From Sinonovacula constricta (lineage: Eukaryota > Mollusca > Bivalvia > Cardiida > Solecurtidae), in the NCBI GenBank assembly GCA_007844125.1, contig CM017567.1, positions 7,802,529 through 7,866,528 of the forward strand: a stretch of DNA of 64,000 bases, read 5' to 3'. Shown here piece by piece: positions 1-15,300 of the stretch; the first letter of the stretch is position 1, and the number at the start of each line of letters is the position of its first letter. The position numbers and the translations under genes were made by a program. The notes below the pieces were generated by a model. The model had not been told where the DNA came from and did no database searches. It saw nothing but the letters and a program-made list of their open reading frames with translations.

Positions 1-380
1 GGTGTTAAATAACAAATTGATACCTATATTATGGAATGTTGACTGACATTTGCTCATGAAGGAAAGGAATATTTTTTGCAGATGCTGTTTGTGTTTGGAA
101 CATTGTCATTTTTGAGGCACACTTGGCTTACTTCATTGCGATTAATCAGCAGATATTACCCGAAGACAACAATGAAAAAACCACTGGATGCATCAGCTGT
201 GTCAGGCAAGTGGTCTCTACGAGAAACCAGTGGGGTGCTAGAGGACTTTAATAACAGTTCTCCATACCTTTACAGTACAGTACAAGATAGACAAGTTACA
301 CATAGTTTTAAAAGCAATAATTTGACATATATTTAAAACTGAAAAATACTTCAGTTTACACAAATAACTAGTTACATCAC
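1..380 (-). other. Kinesin intron, left edge of window
   Basis: The donor of the last visible kinesin exon (GTGATG, minus strand) lies at 380-379. I looked on the minus strand for an exon continuing the FHA-like region and found no open stretch with a convincing acceptor and phase. It therefore appears to be intron. The open frame on the plus strand here has no recognisable content. Confidence 0.5.
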
Positions 381-3300
381 CTTTTTTCAGAAAGTGCAAG
401 ACTGTGCCCGAGATGGACTGATCTTCATTCAAGTTCCAGAAGTATGGAAACTTAAGTTTGTCTTCTTCTCGCTGTTTCTCCATATCTTCTTCCTAGTTAC
501 CATGACAACAAAGACACATTTAATGTGAATCTGAATCAGCAATGATTATTGGTATTTATATTAAAGTATATATTTCAATAAATAGTGTTGAACCCTATTC
601 AGACTATATGAATAACCATTAAAATTCTTAGGTTTATTTCGCTTGCATGCAAAGGTAACTTGGCAAATAGCTAAAGACTGTAGCACATCAAATCATTCTT
701 AGCATGTAAAAAATAAAACAGAGATTTAAATCAATTTCTCAGAAGTTGTATCAGATGATTCTATTGATTATTAGTTAATTTATAACAATAAATTCAGATT
801 TGAAACTCCTTATCAACATTGAAAACAATATTTGAACAGGACTTAGCCCAATCAGCCAGATATCATGAATGAATGATAGTGTATATACATATATACAAAA
901 CATACAACATACAGTAAAATATAGCAATCAGGTAAACAACAAAATAATAAAAGGAAAAGTCCTGTTACCTGTTTATCAACACCTACCTTTTGTGTTGAGA
1001 AGAGTGTTGTTTTCTTCCACCATGGCATAGAGATTATCTCCTCCTCTTCCTCAAGCTGCTGCAATCGCCCCTCCAGGTCTTGAAGAGCGTGATTCTTTGC
1101 TTTGTCTTCAGCTATACAGTTGTTAAACAATCACTTGTTTAAATAGTTGTAAGACTAAACCATAGTGAGAAATATATACCAGTAGTCCGGGCTTGAACCT
1201 AGGACCCTAACTACCAGGGTAAATAATCTATGGACTGAGCGAACTGGCCTGCTTACACACCCTCTCTACATCATCTGTCTTTCTATTTGTGCTGTCTTTA
1301 TGCTAGTTATAATATAATGTGAACTAGTTTTATAAGTATATGTTAAAAATCTACATCATTCACAATATCTATGAGAATAACAACAACAAAAAGCTTTCAT
1401 AAATAATCATTCCAGTGTATTTTTTTTGTGAAAAAGCATACAGAATGAGATGAAAAATGTGTTAGATGTTTAATTGTTTTCATTGTTTTTTGAATATTAA
1501 ATGGATCTAGAAGTACAAAATATGTGATCAAATTTAGTTGATACATGTAAAAAAAATTTTATTATTACTGTTAATCAATATCTTGAGTGTCTTGAACAAA
1601 GATAAAGCAACAGACATATTGTTTGAAATACATAAATATGCTATTTGTGGCAGAAGGTGATCTTGCTTGCCATTTGAGTGCATTATCAATGTAGATGTCT
1701 GGTATCAGGTGATTCTATTTGTGTGACTGCGTACAATTAAATTAACACCTTTCTACCCTAAAGACATTTCATTCAATCATGCAAAGTTGGGCTACATCAA
1801 CAAAAAATGACAAAACACTTCTCTCAGTATTTAATAGTCAAATAAGTTAAATGCTGCCCTAGAAGGATTGATATGTTAAATTTTTATTATAATTTTAGAT
1901 GATTTTTTGTGTTATATATTTCAACAAGAATGATATTGGCTGACTGTCTTATCTGAACCATGATGTTATGTATTTTTTCAGCTTTTCTTAAGTATTGGTA
2001 GGTCCTATTGAGATTTACCAACCGTTTTCTGCAGCAAGTCCAGATAGTTACTGGAATATGTAGAGGTATTTAGCATCTCAGGCTAAAAAGGCAATATATG
2101 TTGTTAGAAATTATCAGAAACCATTTGGATATTTCTTACCTGATGAGTGGTTTAAAATATTTGACTCTATGGTAAAAACAGTTCTATGTTACGGCTCACA
2201 GGTTTGGGGTTTCCAGTATAACAACACTATTGAAGTTGTTCACAATTCCTTCTGCAGACAAATACACCATGTTAGAAAAATCACCAATACTTGCATGATT
2301 CTTGGCAAATGTGGCAGGCTCCCATTATGAATAACATATATGGCAAATTGCATAAGATACTGGTGTAAATTACTATGGATGCGCCAAAACAGGTATCCTA
2401 GACAGCGTTACTTGATGTTAAAATCATTTGATGATGCTGGAAGAACCTGTTGGGCTACCAAGATTAAACAGTTACTATATGAATATGAATATGGTTTTGG
2501 TTTGGTTTGGATATCACAAGATGTTGGTGATTGTAATTTGTTTGTCAAGGCGTTTAGGATGAGACTCATTGAATATTACACTCCACGATGGCATGGACAT
2601 GTTCTCAACTCCAGTCGATGTTATCATTACAAATACTTTAAAAGTATGTTAAATGTTGAACAATATCTATGCATTAATATTCCATTAAAAGTTCAAAACA
2701 GCCCTTGCAAACTTTAGATGTTCAAATACAAAGCTTCAAATAGAACTAGGACGTCAAGAGAATATAGATATTCAAAATAGACTATGTACATATTGTTTAT
2801 TTAATAACAATTTAGCCATAACTGAATGTGAATATCATGCTTTTTTCATATGTGGAAAGTATCTAAAGATAAGACAAACTTATTTGTTTAGCTGGTATAC
2901 ATCAGAGATTAGTAGAGATAACTTTTACTTTCTATTGTCAAATGCTGACCCTAATGTTATTAGAAAAATCTCTGAATATGTTTATTATCTAACATGTGCT
3001 TTTAAAGACTAGATTTTCACATTAAAATTCAATACTTAATAATTATTTAACTTTCCGACAATTCATTATCATGGAATATCTCCTTATATTATGTATTAAT
3101 TCTTGATATTACGGGGCATTACTTTATCTATGCTTGTATATAAATATGATGTATTGTGGGCCGGAGGCCTTTAGTTACCAAACAAAATATACATACATAC
3201 ATACATACGTATTGAAAATAAAATAACATTTTATCCTTTCTTTTTGAAGCAGAGTTATTTCTCTTGAAGCACCAATTTTCTGCTAAACAATAATCATATT

Positions 3301-6300
3301 TGAAAGCAAAAACCAGTAATACTTTAAATTAACCAAGAGGTCCAGGATGGCCCTTAATTGCTTACCTGATGACATAGGCTTTTAGTAGGCTCATATTCAT
3401 AACTTTGTTTTTCTTAGACTTGACATAGTGACCTACTATTTGACCCCCACGTGACCCAGTTACAAATGCATGCAAGATTTCTTGCAGACAAACATGCTTT
3501 CAGACAAACATTCTGACCAAATTTGGTGAAGATAGGATAAAAACTGTAGCTTAAATTGTATTCACAAACAAACTATTGATGCCACATGCCACAGGATGGA
3601 AGACAAATGAAGGATTATCAGAAAAGCTCACCTTGAGCTCAGGTGAGCTAAAAACACACACCTTCAATTACAATATACTTTTATGAAAAAACAAAAGCAG
3701 TGTATTATTATGACATTATTATTATTTTTGCAGTTAATTTATTTTAACTTGATCACACAACATTGGCATTTAACCAAAGACATCTATAATTATTTTTATA
3801 ATAACAGCAATGAAACATTTTTCAATTCAAACAAACACTTTAAAATTAACAGGATTGGTGGACTAGACATTCAGGCTCAATTTTTTAAAAAGGATGTTTA
3901 CTCTGGGTCTGAAAAGTAATCTTTGTTGAACGTTGCTTTGGTTTATTTATGGGGAGAAAAAAGCTGAAGGTATACTGATAACTGCTACTAAACAACAAGA
4001 TTTGTAATGAATTTATGTATGAATGTGTATTTATGGTGTAGTCAAATGTGAATAAAACTCTAATGAAGTACATTTCTGGGTACGATTTGATGGTTGGTGG
4101 AATAAATAATATTAGGCATTGTTGAGATGTTTGAATTTCAAAGCATCATGTTAAATAATGTGTCTATAAGTCCACTTCCGGTTTTTTACCCACAGTTCCG
4201 GGCACAACCAGATATAGCTAAACCAGAAGTTAGGTGGGTCAGAAACTTTTCAAGTTCAAGGAAGACAGGTTTTGAATTGTGTTTTATGTTGTTTTTCTTT
4301 CATTTTTCCAATGTTTTTCTTTACTTTCTTGCTATATATCTGTAACCTTTAGGCAGCCTATGGCAGAATTGCTTTGCCAGTCAGCTTTCAGCCCGTAAAA
4401 GATGTCAGCTAGCTTACTTCTTTGATCCTTGCTACTGAATAAATTACAGTTTCTTCTCATTTTAGTAGATAAACTGAATTTTCCAGGCTACTTATAAAAG
4501 CTTCATACTGATAACTTTTGCAAAATGAATTTTACAAAGCATTTTCTTTTTGTTACATATTGTCTGTGACAGCATTTTCCTCCCCCCTTTAGTGTTTTTT
4601 TTATTGTAATACATTAGTGATAATAGAATATAAATATACCATTTTTCAACACACATTCCACCTACCATTCTTGTCTTCATGATCCCCTGAAGTCTTCAGA
4701 CCCTCTATCATCTCCTTCAGCTCCTTTACTTTAACATCATGGCTGTACTGGTTCTTCTCTGGCTTGATGTTGATCTTCATCACTGCACTCCCTGACACAA
4801 ATAATACAATCATTGTACAATCAATAAACTCTTCAAGATGACCCCCACCCAATTGTGCTTTTAGCTCTGAGATATTGTAAAATCATTATATATTTTGTGT
4901 GTGAATATTGTCTTTTGATTCTGGAGACTTCTCTATTGTTGTTTTTATTTTTAGCTCACCTGAGCACAACGTGCTCAAGTTGAGCTTTCCTGATTTTCCT
5001 TCGTTCGTCGTACGTTGTTCGTCTTCTGTTGTGTGGTATCAATAATTTGCTTGTTAACATGCTTGAAGCTACAGCTTTTATCCAATCTTTATCAAATCTT
5101 GGTCAGAATGTTTGTCTTCAAGAAATCTTGGACAAGATCGTAACTGGGTCACATGGGGTCAAAAGCTAAGGCACTAGGTCAAATTTTAGAAAAACTTTGT
5201 GAACAGGCTAGAGGCCATATTAATGGCCCAATCTTCCCTTAACTTGGCCGAAATGTCTGCCTGCATATAATCTAAGATTAGTTTTTTACTGGGTCACGTG
5301 AGGTCAAAAAGTAGGTCACTAGATCGAATCTTAGAAAAGCCTTGTGAGCACACTAGAGATAACATTTATGGTCCAATTTTCACCAAACCTGTTCAGAATG
5401 TTTGCCTGCATAAAATCTTGGATATGGTCAGACTGGGTAATGTTGGGTCAAAAAGTAGGTCACTGAGCCAAATCCTAGAAGTTATGACACCCTAGAGGCC
5501 TCGCTAATGGTCCAATCTTAACCAAGGATTTCTAGAATAAATAACTCTTCAATAATTGACACCAGATATGAGCCTACTAAAAGCCTGTGTACACAGGTCA
5601 GTGATTAAGGTCCATCATACCCCCTTATTTACTCTTAGAAAAAGTCAAGACTTATAAATTCAGATAATTCTAAAGTACTAAATATATTCTTCATTACAGG
5701 CATGAGAAAAACTTTTTAGTTTAAATTAACCAATATCAAGAAATAAATGCACAATCATCTTTAATACTATAATGTTTAACACCACTGCTATACAAGTCAT
5801 GATAATGCAAAATGCTCCAGACCCAGTCTTCATGAAAAGCCAGGAGACTATGGACAGAGTCCACCAGAAAATGGCAGAAACTTCAGTCCAGTATAACATT
5901 TTCTTTACCAGAAGAATTTGGTGGACTGGAGGTCAAGTAGTCTTACATTTCATGAAGACTTAAGATCAGTCAGCTTCTGGCTTATCATTATCTGCACCAT
6001 TTGCTGCTGAGTCTCTAGTACCTTAGCATGTTGAAGATCTATAAGATGCTAAGAATAAGTGTAGGTTAGACATACACATGCGGAAAATCATGACCACTTA
6101 CCAAATCTCAGAGAACTCAGTGTGTTGTCATAATGGTAATCAGCTGGACTTAAGCTGATTAACTGGAAACAGAAAAAAAAACACACAAATAAGTTAACAA
6201 TACACATCTACCATCTAACCATAAGCCTTTTAACAATTTACCTCGTCCGAGAAAAACAAGAGTTACTGCCCTTTGTGACATCTATTGCATTGGAGGTATG

Positions 6301-9300
6301 TAGGTATTAGATAGAGTGAGTACAAAATCATACATCATCTGCATTGGTTTCCATAAATTTAATCTTCTTTGATATCTGATGCACATATGCCAATGTCCCA
6401 TTCCATTTTTAGCTCAATTACTGCATTGATTCCATTAAGCTTTATACTTTTTTTAAACTTATGTGACAGTGCAGGTCATATTCTGCTGGATCTATAGATC
6501 TTTCACTACATCAAAAGTTGCTTTAATTCTATGTTCACCTTCTTCTCTACATGTCTGCTAAGGATGTAGGTACAGTGAGACCTATTCACAGCAACATTTG
6601 GCAAAGGGTCAGAAACCTAATCTTACTGAGTAGTGTTACTGTGTGGAGGTTGTCATTAATGTAAAGTTTAAATACCCTATAAAAAGCCTTTTTTCATTTT
6701 AAGATTACTTTATGTAGTTTTTTACATATTGTAGTAAACTTTTGTTGAAACAGAAGAGCATAAAAACTTACACTGTAATTAAAAACACAGTAAAAATCCT
6801 TATTACCCCCCACTCCCCCCTCCAATAGGCACCTCAGAGCAGCAACAACCTCTGAGCAGCAACAATTATATCCCCAACCCCCACCCCATCAGTTTTCAGT
6901 TTCAAACGACCATCCAAATATGCCCCTAAAGGCTGTGATAACCTCTGCTGAGAACCCATTGGTGGCTACTTGAGAAGTATCACACTTCCGTTAACTGAGA
7001 AGGAATTGGGGTTGACTGCTTAAGTATAGGACGTAATCAAGTGTCTATTTGACATGTAACCAAATCATGTTGAGGTAAAACTTTTTAATAATAAAAATCC
7101 TTATGAACATTTTACCTACCATAGCATTCCTTGAATTTCCAATCAAGAAATCTTTGAGAATACTTGTTAATTTGGAGTCTCTGAATGGCACTACTACAAG
7201 TAGAAAAATACAGTTTTAACAAAAAACACCTCTTAATGAACAATGACAAGATATTGACATGTCACAGTTTTGATAAAAATAATTCTGAAAAAACAACACT
7301 AAAATAAATATGAAATAAATATATATATACCAGTTTTGATAAAACAGTAATGGAATAATGGCAAAAAGCTATGCATTTCAAAGTTTTAAAAAGATATAAA
7401 CAACAAATAAGTGGAAAAATGGCAAAATATTGAGATATCACAGTTTTTTACAAACTCTGGAAAAATTAAAAAAGAGAGAAACATTTTGAAAGAAAGAATT
7501 CTGAAATATTGACAGAAACTAGACATTCAATATTTTTTAAAGCACAGAAACAATAGAATATATTACAAAAATAAACATGTAACAGTTTTGGCACAATCAA
7601 CATTTTTGGAATAACAAGAAAAACACACAGGAAAGTTATGATAAAACCAAGAACATGATTAATGCTTACATGCATAATTCCTGAAAATTTACAGCATATA
7701 GGTTAACAGGAGTGATAAAGGCTTAACTTTTTCATTACACAAATAACTTAATAAATAAAATAAAAGTGAAAAACCTTGATGGACATTGCAACTTACCAAC
7801 TTTTTTCCCCTGTGATCTTTGGGCTAAAGCTGAGATAACTCTTTGTAAGGAAGACATAGATTGGTTGATGCTGGCACCTTCCATCAACCTCTGACCAGTT
7901 GCACCAGTTTGGCGCTGTGACTCACTGAAGCAGAATAGTTCAGATTTATTATCTATCTTATAGGAAATATCATACGAAATATCATACCAAGTATATGCAT
8001 TTAGAAACAAGAGGGTTGAGAAGATCCTGAAATTGTTCACCTGAGATGCAGGTGACAAGACAGTTTTAACAATTTTAGAAGAGGATTATACTAGGCAAAC
8101 TTCTGTGAAATTATTTCTTATCCATGCAGAGGTTTGTACTTTGTATTTTGGATTTAACGACACACTGACACTTTATAGGTCATACTGCGCTGAATACACT
8201 GAAGTTAAACGAGAAAAAACTATAAACAGATTAAAAATTAAAATACGTGAGCAGAAATATAAAAAATTACCAGGTTAAAACAATGTGAATTATAATTGAA
8301 AACAGGTTAACATATTACACAGTTTTAAAGCATGACATAAACTTAATAACTTAAATAAATAAATAAAACTTAATAAACAGTTTAAAAATGTATAACTTTA
8401 GAATATCAATCTCGTTGAAGAAGCATATGTTAAGGTTAAGTTACGTTTTTTGTATTCACTGCTAACTGAAACAATTTATCAAGAAGCAACTTGACCTGTG
8501 ACAACCAAATCTCAACTGATTTTCATTATTTTTCTAGACCTTTTCTAGAAAATTCTTGTATCCCATGAACAGAACAGATCAAATCTTTCATTAGCTGGGC
8601 ATATAGAGTATATAACATGGATAAATTCAGATAATTATTGAAAACACTAAAAGTATTTAGACTCGATCTGTTGAGATAGCACAGAAAAAAAAATTGATAA
8701 GTGCAAGAAAAAGGTGTGTGAATGTGTGTAAGTATCTATGGATGGTAGAAGGGAGATAAGCAGGCATGCTTAATCTTAAACTATGTCATAAGAATAAAAT
8801 ATGGTCAGCAGAGATATACTTCTTACAGGAATATACAATGTATCTAACCAAATCAAAATTATTACTTGTTAGTTCTGATAAGGCCTAAACATACATTTTA
8901 GCAGGTCAGTATTCTAAAATTCAGATGATTTATAAAGTTTTTTTAATGAAACAAAATCCCTGAACAACCATCGCAGTATCTGCGGATATTATGCTTAACA
9001 GATATGCATTATTATTGTCTGAATTTATATTTCTGTTGGCTGTTTGAGAGCATGTAGTGCTTGATTTTGATGTACTATATTTGTGGAAGTGACAAGTAAA
9101 ACTCATAAAAAATCCAAAATTTCGAGTGGAGCCTCGAATAAATGGTGTGACAAACAAAACAGTGCTGATTCGCTGCGAGGGACCCAACAATATACAACTA
9201 TCAGTAATGATTGTAAAAAAAACAAAATAACAAAGAAGTATGGAGTTTCGGCACATCAACCAAGCAAGGCGTATGTTACATCTTGGACCAAAATATAACA

Positions 9301-12300
9301 GAGAAGTATGGAGTTTCGGCACATCAACCAAGCAAGGCGTATATTACATCTTGGACCAAAATATAACAGAGAAGTATGGAGTTTCAGCACATCAACCAAG
9401 CAAGGCGTATGTTACATCTTGGACCAAAATATAACAGATATGGCTAGCAGCAGGGGGGCCAAGTGGCCTTGGTGCTTGGGTGCCAAGTATATGACAGGGC
9501 TTGACATACCCATGATTATCTTTACATGGTTTCAAACTGTGTGAGATCAGGCCATTTCTCAATAAATATAGTCAAGAAAAATTGTATGACCGGCCGACTG
9601 GGGGGACCACGGCCACCTCGGCACCACTGGTAAAATCCGGCCTGATTATAATCCTGGTTTTATATTCAGCTATGTTCATCAATTGTTGCCAAGCTGAAAC
9701 TAAGCTACATCAAGATTATATGCCAAAATCTTCAATTTATCTTACTTGCTGTTTTTTAAGAATGATTGGGAAAGATCTAATGTGGTCATAAAAAATTAAT
9801 GTGATGTGGCGGGGGTGGGGGGCCCTAAACATATCTTCAACATGTTTTAGCCTTATTTACATCAGTACAGCATGCAAATATCACACCAAACATAAAGCGC
9901 TTTTAAATAAATAAAGTTTTTTTTTTAAAAATGATGCAAAGAAGATTACCTTCCAGCCAGATCTGCAACAACCACCTTGGCCTCAGTTGTAATTCCTTGG
10001 GATCGATGACGAAGGTTTATAAACACCAGCATATGAGATCGGCTGAAAAGACAAAAAGAAACAAGTCTGCAATTGAAATAGTTCAGAAACGACATATTAA
10101 AACAATACATTAATGATTTACAAATTTTCAACTTTTTTAAACATGGAGATTATAACTAAGCAAATAGATCCAGATCTGCCAGTTCTCAGTGGGAACAGTC
10201 CAATCAGAATCTGCTCCATTTTCTCCTGAATTTCTAACAATATGCCTTGTTGTAGTTTCTTGTTATTGTAAGCAAAAGTATTAAGACATATTAAAGGTTA
10301 ACAGGCTAAATGATAAACATTAACTTGGCAAAGCAATTTGCATTATGGTACTATGCTAAACAAGTAGTTTGAAATAGTTGTCACATCAAAGAAAGATAAT
10401 GAGATCACTTTACTCCTGCAAACTATCAATTGACATTATAATTATTAGCTAATAGCAATGGGGCATGTATTTGTAAAAAATGCAAAGGACAGACAAAACA
10501 TGGACTGGAACGTTTTTTGCACCAAGGCCAAATAAAGCCAAGAGGATAATGTTAATATGATTAAGTATGTTCAAAATTCAAAAGTTCAAAACAATGAAAC
10601 AATGAAAAAACTCTAAACATGTTCATCATATTTACTTGTGGTTAAGCATATGCCTCTCAAATTGTTAAATTCCTTGCAGAATCCTTTCTCAACTGAGATT
10701 TTGTATCAGGCTGATGTTACGAAAGGTATCTTGTCAGGTGTTTTTACAAATGTTTATTCAGTGAAGGGCTGAATGTGCTGGTGGGAAGTTTTTGAAGGGC
10801 ATTTGTTGCACACATCCTGCTACATTTGTTCAAATTAATTTTTTACTGGCTTGTAACTGCATAAGAATATAAAATCTATGTTAAAGACTCTGCAGCAAAT
10901 AGTGCAGATCCTGATCAAGCCGCTTCTAGGGGTGTTGGGTAATCTGAATCCATTGAACATTGCCTTATTCAAGCAATCTGTGATGAAGAGCTTGGTAAAG
11001 TATCTAACTTTTCTCTTCAAAAATTCAGAACTGCTATAGTTCAGCCTAATCTTGCATACCTGCTTGTTGCATTCATCATTGTTGCAGCGACTAGGCGATT
11101 GCTCTTCCCTTGCTCAAATAGTCGCTTGAAGTCCACTGCTCCATTGACTGGTTTCACAGACAAACCCTGAACTGAAGTCAGTAAAATACTGTTCTCCATC
11201 TATATATATGAGTCAGAGTAACCATACATCAAAGCACATTAACTATCAAATATTCTGTAATTGATGTGTGGGACAACCTTTCAGTGTATGTCTGTAAGAT
11301 GGGGATGTTTATTTTAGAACTGTAAGTTGTGGCTAAGAGACTTTCATATAGCATGAGAAATCATTTATAAGGAATGATCTTAAATAAGACCTTGACTTAC
11401 TAGTTGCACCTGTAACAAATAAAAAATAATTGGACAGTTGGGCTTACACAGGGCCAGACAGAGAGTGCTACTGTAATGCTGCCCTTCTGAAGTATAAACT
11501 TGGAATCTATGCTTCAGGGAACTGCACATTAAAGGAAAATAAAAGTATCTCTTTGAGTTTTCTATCCTTTTTTATCATAAATCTTGAGGATTGTGAATGA
11601 AATGAGCTCACTGTAACTTCCAAATTTCGGATGATCTCTAATTCTCAACTCATTAGATGTCTGACCAGGGGAAAGAAACAAGTCCTTCAGCTTCTCCATG
11701 TAGATCTCACACATGGATATTGTCACCTACAAGTAAACAATTTTAAAATACATTGACACAATGTTGGTCACTACCGGAAAACCCAGCAATTACTGGGAGG
11801 AAAATGTATGATAAATATTGTTGAGCATATCTGCATGACACAAACACAGTTGATCATATCTGCATGACACATATACAGTTGAGCATATCAGCATGACACA
11901 TACACAGTTGAGCATATCTGCATGACACAAACACAGTTGAGCATATCTGCATGACACATACATAGTTGAGCATATCAGCATGATATATACACAGTTGAGC
12001 ATATCTTCTAATACATACACAGTTGAGCATAAATGCATGACACAAACACAGCTGAGCATATCTGCATGACACATACATAGTTGAGCATATCTACATGACA
12101 CAAACAGTTGAGCATATCTGCATGACACAAACACAGTTGAGCATATCTGCATGACACATACACAGTTGAGCATATCTGCATGACACATACACAGTTGAGC
12201 ATATCTGCATGACACATACACAGTTGAGCATATCTGCAGAACACATACATAGTTGAGCATATCTGCACGACACAAACACAGTTGAGCATATCTGCATGAC

Positions 12301-15300
12301 ACATACACAGTTGAGCATATCTGCATGACACAAACACAGTTGAGCATATCTGCATGACACAAACATAGTTGAGCATATCAGCATGACATATACACAGTTG
12401 AGCATATCTGCATGATACATACATAGTTGAGCATATCTGCATGACACAAACACAGTTGAGCATATCTGCATGACACATACATAATTCAGCCTATCTACAT
12501 GACACAAACAGTTGAGCATATATGCATGACACAAACACAGTTGAGCATATCTGCATGACACATACACAGTTGAGCATATCTGTATGACACATACATAGTT
12601 GAGCATATCTGCATGACACAAACACAGTTGAGCATATCTGCATGACAAAAACCCAGTTGAGCATATCTGCATGATACATACACAGTTGAGCATATCTGCA
12701 TGACACAAACATAGTTGAGCACATCTACATGACATATACACAGTTGAGCATATCTAGATGACACATACACAGTTGAGCATATCTGCATGACACATACATA
12801 GTTGAGCATATCTGCATGACATATACACAGTTGAGCACATTTACATGACACATACACAGTTGAGAATATCAGCATGACACATACACAGTTAAGCATATCT
12901 GCATGACATCTACACAGTTGAGCACATCTGCATGACACATACAAAGTTGAGCATATCTGCATGACATATACACAGTTGAGCATATCTGCATGACACATAC
13001 ACAGTTGAGCATATCTTTTTGACACATACACAGTTGAGCATATCTAGATGACACAAACACAGTTGAGCATATCTGCATGACACAAACACAGTTGAGCATA
13101 CCTGCATGACACATACATAGTTGAGCATATCTGCATGACACATACACAGTTGAGATATCTGCATGACACAAACACAGTTGAGCATATCTGCATGACACAT
13201 ACACAGTTAGTATCTGCATGACATATACACAGTTGAGCACATTTACATGACACATACACAGTTGAGAATATCAGCATGACACATATGCAGTTGAGCATAT
13301 CTGCATGACATCTACACAGTTGAGCACATCTGCATGACACATACAAAGTTGAGCATATCTGCATGACATATACACAGTTGAGCATATCTGCATGACACAT
13401 ACACAGTTGAGCATATCTTTTTGACACATACACAGTTGAGCATATCTAGATGACACAAACACAGTTGAGCATATCTTTTTGACACATACACAGTTGAGCA
13501 TATCTAGATGACACAAACACAGTTGAGCATATCTGCATGACACAAACACAGTTGAGCATATCTGCATGACACATACATAGTTGAGCATATCTGCATGACA
13601 CATACACAGTTGAGATATCTGCATGACACAAACACAGTTGAGCATATCTGCATGACACATACACAGTTAGTATCTGCATGACATATACACAGTTGAGCAT
13701 ATCTGCATGATACAAACACAGTTGAGCATATCTGCATGACACATACACAGTTGAGCATATCTGCATGACACATACACAGTTGAGCATATCTGCATGACAC
13801 ATACACAGTTGAGCATATCTGCATGACACATACATAGCTGAGCATATCTGCATGACACAAACACAGTTGAGCATATCTACATGACATATACACAGTTGAG
13901 CATATCTGCACAACACAAACATAGTTGAGCATATGTGCATGACACATACACAGTTGAGCATATCTGCATGGCATATGCACAGTTGAGCATATCTACATGA
14001 CACGAACACAGTTGAGCATATCTACATGACATATACATGGTTGAGCATATCTGCATGACACATACACAGTTGAGCATATCTGCATGACACAAACACAGTT
14101 GAGCATATGTGCATGACACATACAAAGTTGAGCATATCTGCATGACATATACCAGTTGAGCATATCTGCATGGCATATACACAGTTGAGCATATCTGCAT
14201 GACAGATACACAGTTGAGCCTATCTGCATGACATATACACAGTTGAGCATACCTGCACGACACATACACAGTTTAGCATATCTGCATGACACAGTCAGCC
14301 ACAGTTAATCATATCTGCATGACACATACAAATGTATGATCCACACTTCATACTATGAATATAATGTGTTACTATCAATCCTATTAAAAATGACTTATGT
14401 ACTAACATTATGTATATTTGCTCAATTTCACTTTGAATTACAAACTAGGCTGAAGGATTTTCTAAGTAATTTTGCAATCCAAATCATGATCTGCTTTGGC
14501 CCTTTTTACCAGTTATGTCATGATTAAGTGCTGACAGTCTAGGCAGACAAACTGAAGATTAAAAGAAGGAAAGAGAGAGCCCCTCAACTCCTCACAAATC
14601 CAACTTTATCTCTTTCATTAGGATGGTGAAGCAACTAGCATGCCAGCCAGCTCTATAGTTCTACTTTAAGAAGCCTTAAGCCATATATAGTGCTCTGGTA
14701 TCAAGACAGAATAAAGGTTGATAATGGTTAAATGGATAGAAAACAGCAATATTTCCTGTGAAAATCAGGTGTATAGGTTTCCCTACACAGCCACTCACAG
14801 ACTGTGTTTGGAGCAATGAACACAAAGGACCATTCTAGTCATGCTATAGTCCAGGCTTTTAGCAAGGTTGCACAAAGAGTGTCCTGTTGGCTTCAACTCC
14901 GGCAAAATAAGGTGTCATGGAAGCCATCACAAACAACAAGTTAACAAGAAACAGAAGGCAGATTCCCTAAAGATAATATGCCTAAAGGTAATGTGTCTTC
15001 GTAGTGTAATCAAATATATAGGGAGTGTAAGCCCTGGTACCTATGTGGAATTTTTGTATCTGGTGTTCCTTTAATTTCTAGTTGTTGTGCACAACTGTGC
15101 TTAATTTGACAACTTCCAACTACATAAGTACCGGTATATGCGGTGAAAATGTCCCAGATAAATTTCTATGTAAAACCATGACATGCCACATGTCAGCTAG
15201 GAAATGCCATTACATTAAAGTCATTGAACAGAATGAGATTAAATTGACAAAGTGACTGATTAAACAATATGTACATCAACTGGAACCCCTCAGACAGCAT

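Noticed and set aside
5962..6042. Possible extra kinesin exon with a Gln-rich coiled-coil-like peptide
   Set aside because: It ends in a stop. The exons on either side (6162-6102 and 4791-4666) already join in phase and match the kinesin family.
8930..9331. 133-residue minus-strand frame
   Set aside because: It overlaps the 68-base repeats and lies in a kinesin intron, with no family resemblance.
11790..14292. Overlapping long minus-strand frames encoding Cys-rich repeat proteins
   Set aside because: They are three-frame translations of the 29-base satellite. All frames give the same peptide, and the array lies inside an intron.
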